Positions 49,998-57,532 of a stretch of DNA of 64,000 nucleotides are shown piece after piece. The DNA lies in assembly GCA_963753845.1 (NCBI GenBank), contig CAVWEI010000001.1, positions 62,001 to 126,000 of the forward strand. The letters are read 5' to 3'. The notes beneath the pieces were generated by a model, which worked only from the letters and a program-made list of their open reading frames with translations, did no database searches and had not been told where the DNA came from. Each line of letters begins with the position of its first letter. The stretch's first letter is position 1. A program made the position numbers and the translations under genes. Source of the stretch: Thiosocius sp963753845. Its GTDB lineage: Bacteria > Pseudomonadota > Gammaproteobacteria > Chromatiales > Chromatiaceae.

Positions 49998-50816
49998 TCA
50001 GTTCTGGTCGAGTTCCAGGAATTCCCAGACGTCCTGGCCCAGCGGCTTGTCGCCGATTTCCTGAGGGTCCTCTATCAGGGCACCGCTGTTCTCGTTCAGG
50101 GCGATCACCCGGCGCGCATCGTTCGCCAGGTCTTCCAGGCCGAGTTCGGTGTAGGCCGAAACCATCACTTCGAGTGCGTCACGCAATGCCGGGGTGCGCT
50201 GATAATTCTGGACCACGTACTCGGCGCGGTTGGCGGCGGCGAGATAGGCGCCTCGGCGCATATAGTAGTCCGCCACCTGCACCTCGTAGCGCGCCAGGTT
50301 GTTGCGCAGGTGAAGCATGTGACGAGCCGAGTCCTCGGCATATTCGCTGTTCGGATAAAGCCTCAACACCTCGGCAAAGTCCTTGTACGAATCCAGGGCG
50401 GCCCCCGGGTCGCGTTGCGAGGTGTCGGTCGGCAGGAAACGGTCGAGGAAACCCAGGCTGCGGGTGAAGTTGATCAGGCCGCGCAGGTAGTAGGCGTAGG
50501 CAGAGGCCGGGTGGCCCGGGTGCAGTTTGATGAAGCGGTCGGCCGCGGCCAGCGCGGACTCCGGTTCGTTGAAGCGGTAGTACGCATAGGCGAGGTTGAT
50601 CTGCGACTGGTGGGCATACTTGCCGAACGGGTAGCGCGACTCCAGGATCTCGTAATACTTGATCGAGCGTTCGTAGTTGCCGGATTTCAGTTCATCGGTT
50701 GCTTCCGTGTAGAGTTTTTGCTGGCTCCAGCCCTCGGTCTCGTCCCTTTCCTCGAAAAAGGCACAGCCGGACACCAACAGCGCAATGAGCAAAACTGACC
50801 AGATACTCCGTGACAT
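49998..50816 (-). CDS. bamD: outer-membrane protein assembly factor BamD
   Basis: BamD is the essential lipoprotein of the BAM complex that inserts beta-barrels into the outer membrane. The protein has 272 residues with a lipobox VSGC (Cys18) and TPR-type repeats, including the family segments GNYERSIKYYEILESRYPFGKYAHQSQINLAYAYYRF (in pieces), FIKLHPGHP and PNSEYAEDSA. It diverges from rluD, the usual arrangement in gammaproteobacteria. Confidence 0.97.
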   Translation of the reverse strand: MSRSIWSVLLIALLVSGCAFFEERDETEGWSQQKLYTEATDELKSGNYERSIKYYEILESRYPFGKYAHQSQINLAYAYYRFNEPESALAAADRFIKLHPGHPASAYAYYLRGLINFTRSLGFLDRFLPTDTSQRDPGAALDSYKDFAEVLRLYPNSEYAEDSARHMLHLRNNLARYEVQVADYYMRRGAYLAAANRAEYVVQNYQRTPALRDALEVMVSAYTELGLEDLANDARRVIALNENSGALIEDPQEIGDKPLGQDVWEFLELDQN

Positions 50817-50867
50817 GGGTGATAATCCGCATTCTCTTGATTGGCCAGCAATTATACCGGAAGCAAC

Positions 50868-51923
50868 TTGACGTATCAGAAACAGGACGAAATCGCCCTC
50901 GAGGCAAGGGTCGGGGCCGAACTGGCCGGTGCCCGCCTCGACCAGGCGCTGGCGAGCCTTTTTCCGGATTATTCGCGCAGCCGCCTGCAGTCATGGACAA
51001 GGGAGGGCCTGGTCAGCGTCAATGGCGCGCAGCGACGTCCGCGCGACAAGGTCGAGGTCGGGGACCTGCTGCAGCTCAGAGCCGTCGTAGAGGACCAGGT
51101 GGCCAGCACGCCGCAGGACATCCCCCTGAATATCGTGTTCGAGGACGAACACCTGCTGGTCGTCAACAAGCCGGCCGGCCTGGTGGTGCACCCGGCGGCG
51201 GGCAACCGCGACGGCACCCTGCTCAACGGCCTGCTGTATCACGACCCGGGGCTTATCGAACTGCCGCGGGCCGGTATCGTGCACCGGTTGGACAAGGACA
51301 CCACCGGGTTGATGGTGATCGGCAGGACACAGGGCGCCTGCAAGCGCCTGGTCGACGCCATCGCCGCGCGCGAGGTGAAGCGCGAGTACCGCGCCCTGGT
51401 TGTCGGCAGCATGCCGGCCGGCGGCCTGATCGACCTGCCGATCGGCCGCCACCCGAGCCAGCGCACGCGCATGGCGGTGAACCCCATGGGGAAGCCCTCG
51501 GTGACGCATTTTCGGGTGCTCGAACATTTTCGTGGCCACACCCTGCTGAAGGTCTTGCTCGAGACCGGCCGCACCCACCAGATTCGGGTGCATATGGCGC
51601 ACCTGCGCCACCCGGTTTTTGGCGATCAGGTCTACGGGGGACGCCTGAGTCTGCCCGGCGGTGCATCGGATGAGCTAAAGGAGGTGATGCGCGGATTCAG
51701 GCGGCAGGCACTGCATGCCAAGCGCCTGCAACTGAAACACCCGGTGAGCGGCAGGCCGATGCGCTTCGAATGTGCCATCCCGGCCGACATGCGTGCGGTG
51801 ATCGATGCGCTCGCCGCAGACGCAGACATCCACTGGCAGGAGGCCGACTACGAAGACTACGCGGGATTCGATGACTGCGAAGGATACGACGGATACGACG
51901 AGTACGGCGAACGCGATGATTGA
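50868..51923 (+). CDS. rluD: 23S rRNA pseudouridine synthase RluD
   Basis: RluD makes pseudouridines 1911, 1915 and 1917 in helix 69 of 23S rRNA. An S4 RNA-binding domain (ARLDQALASLFPDYSRSRLQ) precedes the catalytic domain with the active Asp in HRLDKDTTGLMV and the closing GRTHQIRVHM. No ATG is available; I use TTG 50868, with GGAAG just upstream, giving 351 residues; TTG 50841 is an alternative. The last ~27 residues form an acidic, Tyr-rich tail (E-A-D-Y-E-D-Y, then repeated G-Y-D) that the family normally lacks. The stop overlaps pgeF. Confidence 0.94.
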   Translation: MTYQKQDEIALEARVGAELAGARLDQALASLFPDYSRSRLQSWTREGLVSVNGAQRRPRDKVEVGDLLQLRAVVEDQVASTPQDIPLNIVFEDEHLLVVNKPAGLVVHPAAGNRDGTLLNGLLYHDPGLIELPRAGIVHRLDKDTTGLMVIGRTQGACKRLVDAIAAREVKREYRALVVGSMPAGGLIDLPIGRHPSQRTRMAVNPMGKPSVTHFRVLEHFRGHTLLKVLLETGRTHQIRVHMAHLRHPVFGDQVYGGRLSLPGGASDELKEVMRGFRRQALHAKRLQLKHPVSGRPMRFECAIPADMRAVIDALAADADIHWQEADYEDYAGFDDCEGYDGYDEYGERDD

Positions 51924-52647
51924 GTGCATCCATCCGGCATGGCCGGCGCCACCGGCGGTCAGGGCCTGCACCACGACCCGCATCGGTGGTGTCAGCAAGG
52001 GTCCCTGGGCGGGCCTCAATCTCGGCGACCATGTCGGGGACGATAGCGACGCGGTCGCCGAGAATCGTGCCCGACTGTCGGCCGAACTCCGGCTGCCGGA
52101 AGAGCCGCGTTGGCTGGATCAGGTCCACGGTACCCGGGTGTGCATGCCTTCCGCCGGCAACGCGCTGCCCGCCGATGCCTGCTTCGAGGACCGGCCGGGG
52201 CGCGTTTGTGCGGTCTTGACCGCCGACTGCCTTCCGGTCCTGTTCTGCAACCTGGCCGGCACGCGCGTCGCCGCGGCACATGCAGGCTGGCGCGGACTCC
52301 TGGCCGGGGTCCTCGAGCAGACTGCCGCTGCCTTCGAAGATTCCCCGGACCGGCTCATGGCCTGGCTCGGGCCGGCGATCGGCCCGGCGGCCTTCGAGGT
52401 GGGCGACGAGGTCCGCATCGCCTTCCTGTCCGAGGATCCGGCGGGCGGTCCGCGCTTTCGCGACCATGGGGCGGGTCACTGGCTGGCCGATCTGTACGGA
52501 CTGGCACGCGACCGCCTGGCACGAATCGGTATCGGATCTGTCAGCGGTGGAGATTTGTGCACCTTCAGTGATCCCGCGCGCTTTTTCTCCTACCGCCGCG
52601 ACGGCGTTAGCGGCAGAATGGCCAGCCTTATCTGGCTGCAACCCTGA
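51916..52647 (+). CDS. pgeF: polyphenol oxidase/purine nucleoside-peptidoglycan editing factor PgeF (YfiH)
   Basis: YfiH/PgeF proteins hydrolyse mis-made UDP-MurNAc-L-Ser in E. coli, and relatives act as laccase or purine nucleoside phosphorylase. The protein has 243 residues, the same length as E. coli YfiH. Metal ligands are visible: ARACTTTRIGGVS near the start, DQVHGTRV, TADCLPVLF with Cys and the AAAHAGWRGLLAG His. The ATG at 51916 is chosen at the family start and overlaps the rluD stop; the frame is open for 37 codons upstream inside rluD. Confidence 0.94.
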   Translation: MIECIHPAWPAPPAVRACTTTRIGGVSKGPWAGLNLGDHVGDDSDAVAENRARLSAELRLPEEPRWLDQVHGTRVCMPSAGNALPADACFEDRPGRVCAVLTADCLPVLFCNLAGTRVAAAHAGWRGLLAGVLEQTAAAFEDSPDRLMAWLGPAIGPAAFEVGDEVRIAFLSEDPAGGPRFRDHGAGHWLADLYGLARDRLARIGIGSVSGGDLCTFSDPARFFSYRRDGVSGRMASLIWLQP

Positions 52648-52666
52648 ACCACGCGAGAAAACCACC

Positions 52667-53191
52667 ATGACAACGCATTGGTACATGCTCACCCTTATCG
52701 GTGAAGACAAACCCGGGATCGTTGCGGCGATCACCAAGGCCCTGTTCGAGTTCGGGCTGAACCTGGGTGAGACCTCGATGCTGCGCCTCGGAGGCAACTT
52801 CACCGTCATGATGATGGTGTCGGGCGACCATCAGGAGGCCGAACTGAGAGATCGGCTCAAGCCGGTGATCGAAGCGCAGGGAATGTGCCTTAATATCGAC
52901 CCGATCAAGGCCCATCTGCACGAGCACGTGCTCCCGAATATCCAGGTCACGGTGACCGGGGCAGACCGGGCCGGTATCGTCGCCCAGGTGACCGCCGCGC
53001 TGGCCGCATCGGGTTTCAATATTCTGGATCTTGAATCCGATGTCGCCGGTACTGCCGCAAAGCCTATCTACATCATGCAGATAGCGGGGGTGGCGGATGT
53101 CCCGGTCGAATCGATCGAACTCGCGCTCGAGCAGTTGCGGCAGGATGGTGTCGACGTGAATGTAAGTGCAATCGAGACCTACATAGGCTGA
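52667..53191 (+). CDS. ACT-domain protein, glycine cleavage regulator GcvR-like
   Basis: The protein has 174 residues consisting of two ACT domains: LTLIGEDKPGIVAAITKALFEFGLNLGETSM and VTVTGADRAGIVAQVTAALAASGFNILDLESD (each longer stretch broken here by the domain strands). This is the GcvR layout; GcvR binds glycine and antagonises GcvA in E. coli. No gcv genes are in the window, so the ligand and target are inferred. It starts at ATG 52667 and is followed nine bases later by the peptide deformylase gene. Confidence 0.88.
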   Translation: MTTHWYMLTLIGEDKPGIVAAITKALFEFGLNLGETSMLRLGGNFTVMMMVSGDHQEAELRDRLKPVIEAQGMCLNIDPIKAHLHEHVLPNIQVTVTGADRAGIVAQVTAALAASGFNILDLESDVAGTAAKPIYIMQIAGVADVPVESIELALEQLRQDGVDVNVSAIETYIG

Positions 53192-53199
53192 GGCAGAGC

Positions 53200-53718
53200 G
53201 TGGCTATCCTCGAAATACTGACCCTGCCCGACGCCGCCCTTAAACAGGTATCGGAGCCCGTGACCGAGTTCGACGACGAACTGCGTGCATTTATTGTCGA
53301 TCTTGACGAGACGCGGGCGAACGGGCCGGGGGCGGTGGGCATCGCCGCACCGCAGGTGGGCTTTTTCAGACGGGTGGTCATCCTGGACTGTTCAAAGACG
53401 CGCAAACCGGTACCGAATCACGGACACCTGATCCTGGTAAACCCTGAGATCACGCATTGGGAAGGTTACGAGATGGGCAGGGAGGGTTGTCTCTCGGTGC
53501 CGGACTACACCGGCAACGTGATCCGCGCAACGCGCATCCACCTGGTTGCACAGAATCCTGAAGGTCAGCGGCTCGAGTTCGACATGGAGGGTTACGAGGC
53601 AAGGGCCGCGCAGCATGAGATCGACCATCTGGACGGCATGCTCTTCGTCGACCGCGTGGTCAGTCGCCGTACCGACCTTTTCAAGCGCAAGGTCTATCAG
53701 AAAGGCGGATCCAAATAA
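53200..53718 (+). CDS. def: peptide deformylase
   Basis: This metalloenzyme removes the formyl group from nascent N-terminal Met. The protein has 172 residues with all three motifs: GAVGIAAPQVG, EGCLSVP with the metal Cys, and QHEIDHLDG with two metal His and the catalytic Glu. Motif 1 reads G-A-V-G-I-A instead of the usual G-x-G-L-A, and there is no fmt neighbour, so it is probably a second, Def2-like copy; the housekeeping copy usually sits with fmt. It starts at GTG 53200 and belongs to the rluD-pgeF-gcvR group. Confidence 0.93.
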   Translation: MAILEILTLPDAALKQVSEPVTEFDDELRAFIVDLDETRANGPGAVGIAAPQVGFFRRVVILDCSKTRKPVPNHGHLILVNPEITHWEGYEMGREGCLSVPDYTGNVIRATRIHLVAQNPEGQRLEFDMEGYEARAAQHEIDHLDGMLFVDRVVSRRTDLFKRKVYQKGGSK

Positions 53719-53775
53719 CCCGCAGTTGCATGAAGGCGGGCCTGGCGTCGCGTTTCAAGGCATCATCGCTCGTAT

Positions 53776-54639
53776 TCAGGGCGTCCCGAACGTGGGTTCC
53801 GGCACCGGGATAAAGGGGCCATCGGCTGTCATCCTGGTCAGCGGCAGGATCATGGGCAGCCTGCTGGAGCCCGGGCCGATCGGGACGAATCGCAGCACCG
53901 CATCCAGAAAGCCGTCGCCGTTGATATCGGCATGGTCCACTGCAATCAGGCGCAGACTCGGGGCGTTCACATCGGTCCCGCATCGAATGCCGTCCTCACC
54001 GACGAAGATGTAACCGCGGAACAGGCCGTTTCTGAGTTCGCACCGAATGCACTCGATGTTGTCGGGTGGCGTGCTCAGGGGCGCGGCGAACGGGAAGTGT
54101 CGCAACATGCCGAGGCCATTTGTGATCGTCGCGTTGCATCTCGACTGTTGTGGATCGGCGCCGGATTCCGCGCATCGCCGGTCTATCGGCAGGTCGCTCA
54201 GGTGCGCATTCATGAAGTCATAGGCCGACACATGGTCCGTGATCACCTGCTGCGGACGGCTATAAAGGAAGTCATGGTAGCGGCAGTCGCTTTCGACCTT
54301 TTGCCAGAAACGGCGGTCAACGATGCTGCCCTTGAAGGCCGATCCCTGGTTGATCGCACGCACCGCTGCGCCGCAATCGTCCGGAATCCGGAAGGTTTGG
54401 CGTTGCCCACGTTCGATGGGCAGCTCGATTTCGTAGTGGGTGACCTTTTTGCCGCTCAGCGGCTCGGAGAAAAAGGCCTCATGCCAGTCCTCCGCGCCGA
54501 CCACACCTGGAACGCCAAGCAGTGCGGATATGCCAATCGACAAGGCGATTGCAAGGCCTCGGCTCCAGCATCGTTGAAAACGTTTGTGGGCTGCACAACA
54601 GCCGGCGAAGAGGTGCAGTTTGGGAATAATCGGATTCAT
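53776..54639 (-). CDS. unknown secreted protein with an EF-hand/FG-GAP-like calcium loop
   Basis: I do not recognise the family. The product has 287 residues: an N-terminal region with a signal-type hydrophobic stretch at about residues 29-48 (cleavage likely after VVGA), then about 235 secreted residues with seven Cys that could form disulfides. Near the C-terminus DHADINGDGFLDAVLRF has the D-x-N-x-D-G pattern of calcium-binding EF-hand or FG-GAP loops. The start overlaps the stop of the upstream RND/cyclic-nucleotide-domain gene (ATGA), so the two are translationally coupled and probably act together. Confidence 0.75.
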   Translation of the reverse strand: MNPIIPKLHLFAGCCAAHKRFQRCWSRGLAIALSIGISALLGVPGVVGAEDWHEAFFSEPLSGKKVTHYEIELPIERGQRQTFRIPDDCGAAVRAINQGSAFKGSIVDRRFWQKVESDCRYHDFLYSRPQQVITDHVSAYDFMNAHLSDLPIDRRCAESGADPQQSRCNATITNGLGMLRHFPFAAPLSTPPDNIECIRCELRNGLFRGYIFVGEDGIRCGTDVNAPSLRLIAVDHADINGDGFLDAVLRFVPIGPGSSRLPMILPLTRMTADGPFIPVPEPTFGTP

Positions 54640-57389
54640 TTTTTATCATCATCCTCGGTGAGGTCGCCTTTCGCACTTCTGACGCGCCCGATGAATGCCA
54701 CCCAACGGCAGCTTACGTCACGCGCAAGGTTGAGGAACAGCCTGGAGGCTATAAAGGGGTGAAACAGGGTCACATTGGCGATGGCCTCGCGACTCAGGAC
54801 CATCAGGGTGGTTTTGCTCAATGCGGTCGCATTCGTTTTTCGCGGTTCGTTGGCGAGCAGGGCGACATCGCCGAATACCTGCCCGGAGATGAATCGGTCG
54901 ACGACGGGGGCCTTGCCCGGTCGATCTTGGCGTGGAACCGTGATCTCGACCACGCCTTTCATCACCAGATACAGCGCCGAGCTGACGTCGCCCTGGCGAT
55001 AGATCGTTTCGCCGGCCTTGAAATTGAGCAGGGTGCTGGAAAGCACGAACTTTCTGATCTGCCAGGGGCGCATGTCGCGGAACAGGGGGCTGTTCAGAAT
55101 GACCTGCTGACGCACGCGTGCAGACATCAGGTCCCACAGGGTGACGAGGCGCAGGGACGATATCGCCAGTGGGGTGATGACGAAATCCGCCAGGAGTGCG
55201 GTGCTTATGACCAGGGCGCTGAGCAGGCCGAACTGGGCGACGGGCGCAAAGCCGGACTGGGCAAAGACCAGAAAGCCGACAGTGAGGGCGACCGAGGTGG
55301 ATACCACAGGCAGGGCCTCTTCATAGATGGTGTTCTGCATTGCCCTGGTCTGGCTCCTCGATGTGCGCAGTTCCTGGTTGTAGCGCAGCATGAAGTGCAG
55401 GGTGTCATCGACCGCGATACCGATCGCGATGGCTGCGGCCATGGTCGTACCGATGTTCAGGGGGATCCCAGCGTAGCCCATCACGCCGAACAGGATGATC
55501 ACAGGGAAGATATTGGGCAGCGCAGCGATCAGGCCGACACGCAGATCGGTGAACAGGAATGCGATGATCAGGATGAAAAACGTCAGGATCAGCAGAACGG
55601 ATTGAAGCTGCCCGAGGATCATGCTTCTGGTTGCCGACAGCGTAAGGATCGAATCCCCTGCGATCCTTGCGCTAAGCCCGGGGTCCAGCTGCTCGTCCAG
55701 AAATTTTCTCAGCTCTGCCCGCATCTGCTTGAGTCGATCGGTCGCGGCGATATCGTGGCGGACCAGAATGCGGGTCTGGCTATAGTCTTCGGTTGCGTAG
55801 GAACTCACCCGATCATGATCGAGAAAGATCATGAGCTCGGCGATTTCCTCGTTGGATGCCGGCACGCCGGCATCTTCGCTCTCCTGAAAGGCATTGTTGA
55901 GCAGTGTCAGGTAATCGGCGAACGAGGTCACCGACATGGAGCTGTCCATTCCCTGGATGAAGCGCTGGACCTTGACCAACTCATCCAGGTAGCGTGAATG
56001 CAGGAAGGTATCCTGAATGCCGGATTCGATAACCACGGATACGGATTCGAGGCCCGCAAACTGTTCATTCAGGCTTTGAATATTCTGTGCAACCGGCGAG
56101 GCCCCACCCAGGCTGTCGATGGGATTGTGATTGACCTGGATACGCGGAATACCGGTGGCAGCGATGGCTGCCAGAAGCGCAAGCGCGATGAAGGCCTTCA
56201 AACGGTGCCTTGTAAGGAACTGCCAGTAAGAGGCCGACCATTGAAGCGTGCGTTCCTCGAACAGGCGCGATCGACCATCCAGCTGCCATCGGCCGGCGAG
56301 TGATAGGGCGGCCGGGATGAAAATCACGGTAACGATAAAATTGAACAGCAGCCCGGTGGAGGCGACCAGACCGAACTGGCTGAGTGCCTCGATCCCGCTC
56401 AGACCGACGGACAGGAAGCCGGCATAGGTGGTAATGAAGGTGAGCAGGACGGTCCGGCCCATCTTGCGAGACATGTGCTCAAGTGCGAGCCTGGTGTTTT
56501 CGCCACGCCGCTGTGCATGTCTGAATTCGGCCAGGAGGTGCACGTCTTCGGTCGAACCGACCACGATCAGCAGTATCGGTACCGTCGAGGTGACCACATT
56601 GATCGGGATGCCCAACCAGCCCATCATTCCGAAGGTCCACAGGATGCTGATTCCGGCCGTCAGCAGGGGCGTCAATATGTCGAGCAATTGGCGCAACAGC
56701 AGGAACAGGGCGATCAGCAGTGCGCCCACGGCCAGAGGCATCAATGCACTCTGCTCAGCCATGATGCGTTCGCCGATCTCGGTACGCACCTGGGGGAAGC
56801 CGATCGGGTAGGCCCTGTCGTAGACCTGCAGCAGCGGCAGGGTGGCGCGTTCGAGCGCACTGGTGACCAGGTGGTCGTCTACGGGCATCTCCGTGTCCGC
56901 GAGGACGACGGCCACGGCCATGGCCTTGCCGTTGGGCGACACCAGTACATTGCGGATCAACGGATTGGTGATCGCCTGTGCGAGCAGGTCCCGGCCTTCC
57001 TCTGGCGTCTCCGGCAGCTTCGCCAGGTACGGTTGCTTGTCGAGAAAGCCGTCGATGCTCCTGACATGCGGGACACTGAAAAGGCTTTCTGTGCGCTCGA
57101 CGAAGGGCAGGGCCTCCAGACCGGTCACCACGCTTTGCAGGACCTGCAGCTTGTCCGGCGCCAGCAACTCCTCGTCTTCCACGATCAGCAGGACGACCTG
57201 CTCCTCGCCGAAGGTCGCCTTTACTTCATCGTAATAGGCCCGTTGCGGGTCGTCGACCACGAGCATCTCGTTCGCCGAGACCCGGACGCGCAGTTCGCCA
57301 ATCTGTGTGGCAGCGAGGATGGATGCGATAAGCAGTAGTGACAGCCAGATCCATGGCCGATCGGCGAATTGCAGTAAAAGGCGTTGCAT
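54636..57389 (-). CDS. RND-superfamily (MMPL-type) transporter with C-terminal cyclic-nucleotide-binding-like domain
   Basis: The protein has 917 residues. Residues ~1-755 form an RND/MMPL/SSD-type exporter with 12 membrane segments in two repeats, each after a large periplasmic loop; the second repeat has GIAVDDTLHFMLRYNQELR and the first STEDVHLLAEFRHAQRRGE, typical TM4-area proton-relay regions. Residues ~765-890 resemble a CRP-type cNMP domain (FKAGETIYRQGDVSSALYLVMKG, then VFGDVALLANEPRKT). The phosphate-binding Arg is present, but the usual FGE is FGD. This suggests cytoplasmic ligand gating of the exporter. The substrate is unknown; close RND relatives move lipids or hopanoids. It is followed by the coupled secreted protein. 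Confidence 0.88.
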   Translation of the reverse strand: MQRLLLQFADRPWIWLSLLLIASILAATQIGELRVRVSANEMLVVDDPQRAYYDEVKATFGEEQVVLLIVEDEELLAPDKLQVLQSVVTGLEALPFVERTESLFSVPHVRSIDGFLDKQPYLAKLPETPEEGRDLLAQAITNPLIRNVLVSPNGKAMAVAVVLADTEMPVDDHLVTSALERATLPLLQVYDRAYPIGFPQVRTEIGERIMAEQSALMPLAVGALLIALFLLLRQLLDILTPLLTAGISILWTFGMMGWLGIPINVVTSTVPILLIVVGSTEDVHLLAEFRHAQRRGENTRLALEHMSRKMGRTVLLTFITTYAGFLSVGLSGIEALSQFGLVASTGLLFNFIVTVIFIPAALSLAGRWQLDGRSRLFEERTLQWSASYWQFLTRHRLKAFIALALLAAIAATGIPRIQVNHNPIDSLGGASPVAQNIQSLNEQFAGLESVSVVIESGIQDTFLHSRYLDELVKVQRFIQGMDSSMSVTSFADYLTLLNNAFQESEDAGVPASNEEIAELMIFLDHDRVSSYATEDYSQTRILVRHDIAATDRLKQMRAELRKFLDEQLDPGLSARIAGDSILTLSATRSMILGQLQSVLLILTFFILIIAFLFTDLRVGLIAALPNIFPVIILFGVMGYAGIPLNIGTTMAAAIAIGIAVDDTLHFMLRYNQELRTSRSQTRAMQNTIYEEALPVVSTSVALTVGFLVFAQSGFAPVAQFGLLSALVISTALLADFVITPLAISSLRLVTLWDLMSARVRQQVILNSPLFRDMRPWQIRKFVLSSTLLNFKAGETIYRQGDVSSALYLVMKGVVEITVPRQDRPGKAPVVDRFISGQVFGDVALLANEPRKTNATALSKTTLMVLSREAIANVTLFHPFIASRLFLNLARDVSCRWVAFIGRVRSAKGDLTEDDDKK

Positions 57390-57469
57390 TCAACAATGGT
57401 CCTTGTCAGCTTCAGTGACGATTTTAGTGTACTGCTTCGCAGGGTGTCTCGGGGCAGCCTGAGAGATCT

Positions 57470-57497
57470 CTTGATTTATCGCCCCGTTACCCCATAT
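57470..57497 (+). promoter_or_regulatory. sigma-32 heat-shock promoter of clpB
   Basis: CTTGATT at 57470-57476 and CCCCATAT at 57490-57497 match the heat-shock consensus (CTTGAAA and CCCCATNT) with a 13-base spacer. The predicted start near 57504 is about 29 bases before the clpB ATG. ClpB is a classical sigma-32 target. Confidence 0.85.
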
Positions 57498-57507
57498 GGG
57501 GGGTAAC
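57486..57507. promoter_or_regulatory. inverted repeat overlapping the clpB -10 element
   Basis: GTTACCCC (57486-57493) and GGGGTAAC (57500-57507) are perfect complements with a 6-base spacer, and a smaller perfect palindrome CCCCATATGGGG sits inside at 57490-57501. The repeat covers the -10 element and the start site, a place where a repressor could act. It might also be a 5' hairpin of the transcript. No known operator fits that I recognise. Confidence 0.5.
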
Positions 57508-57532
57508 CATATAGATTTCGGAGTTTTCTCCC

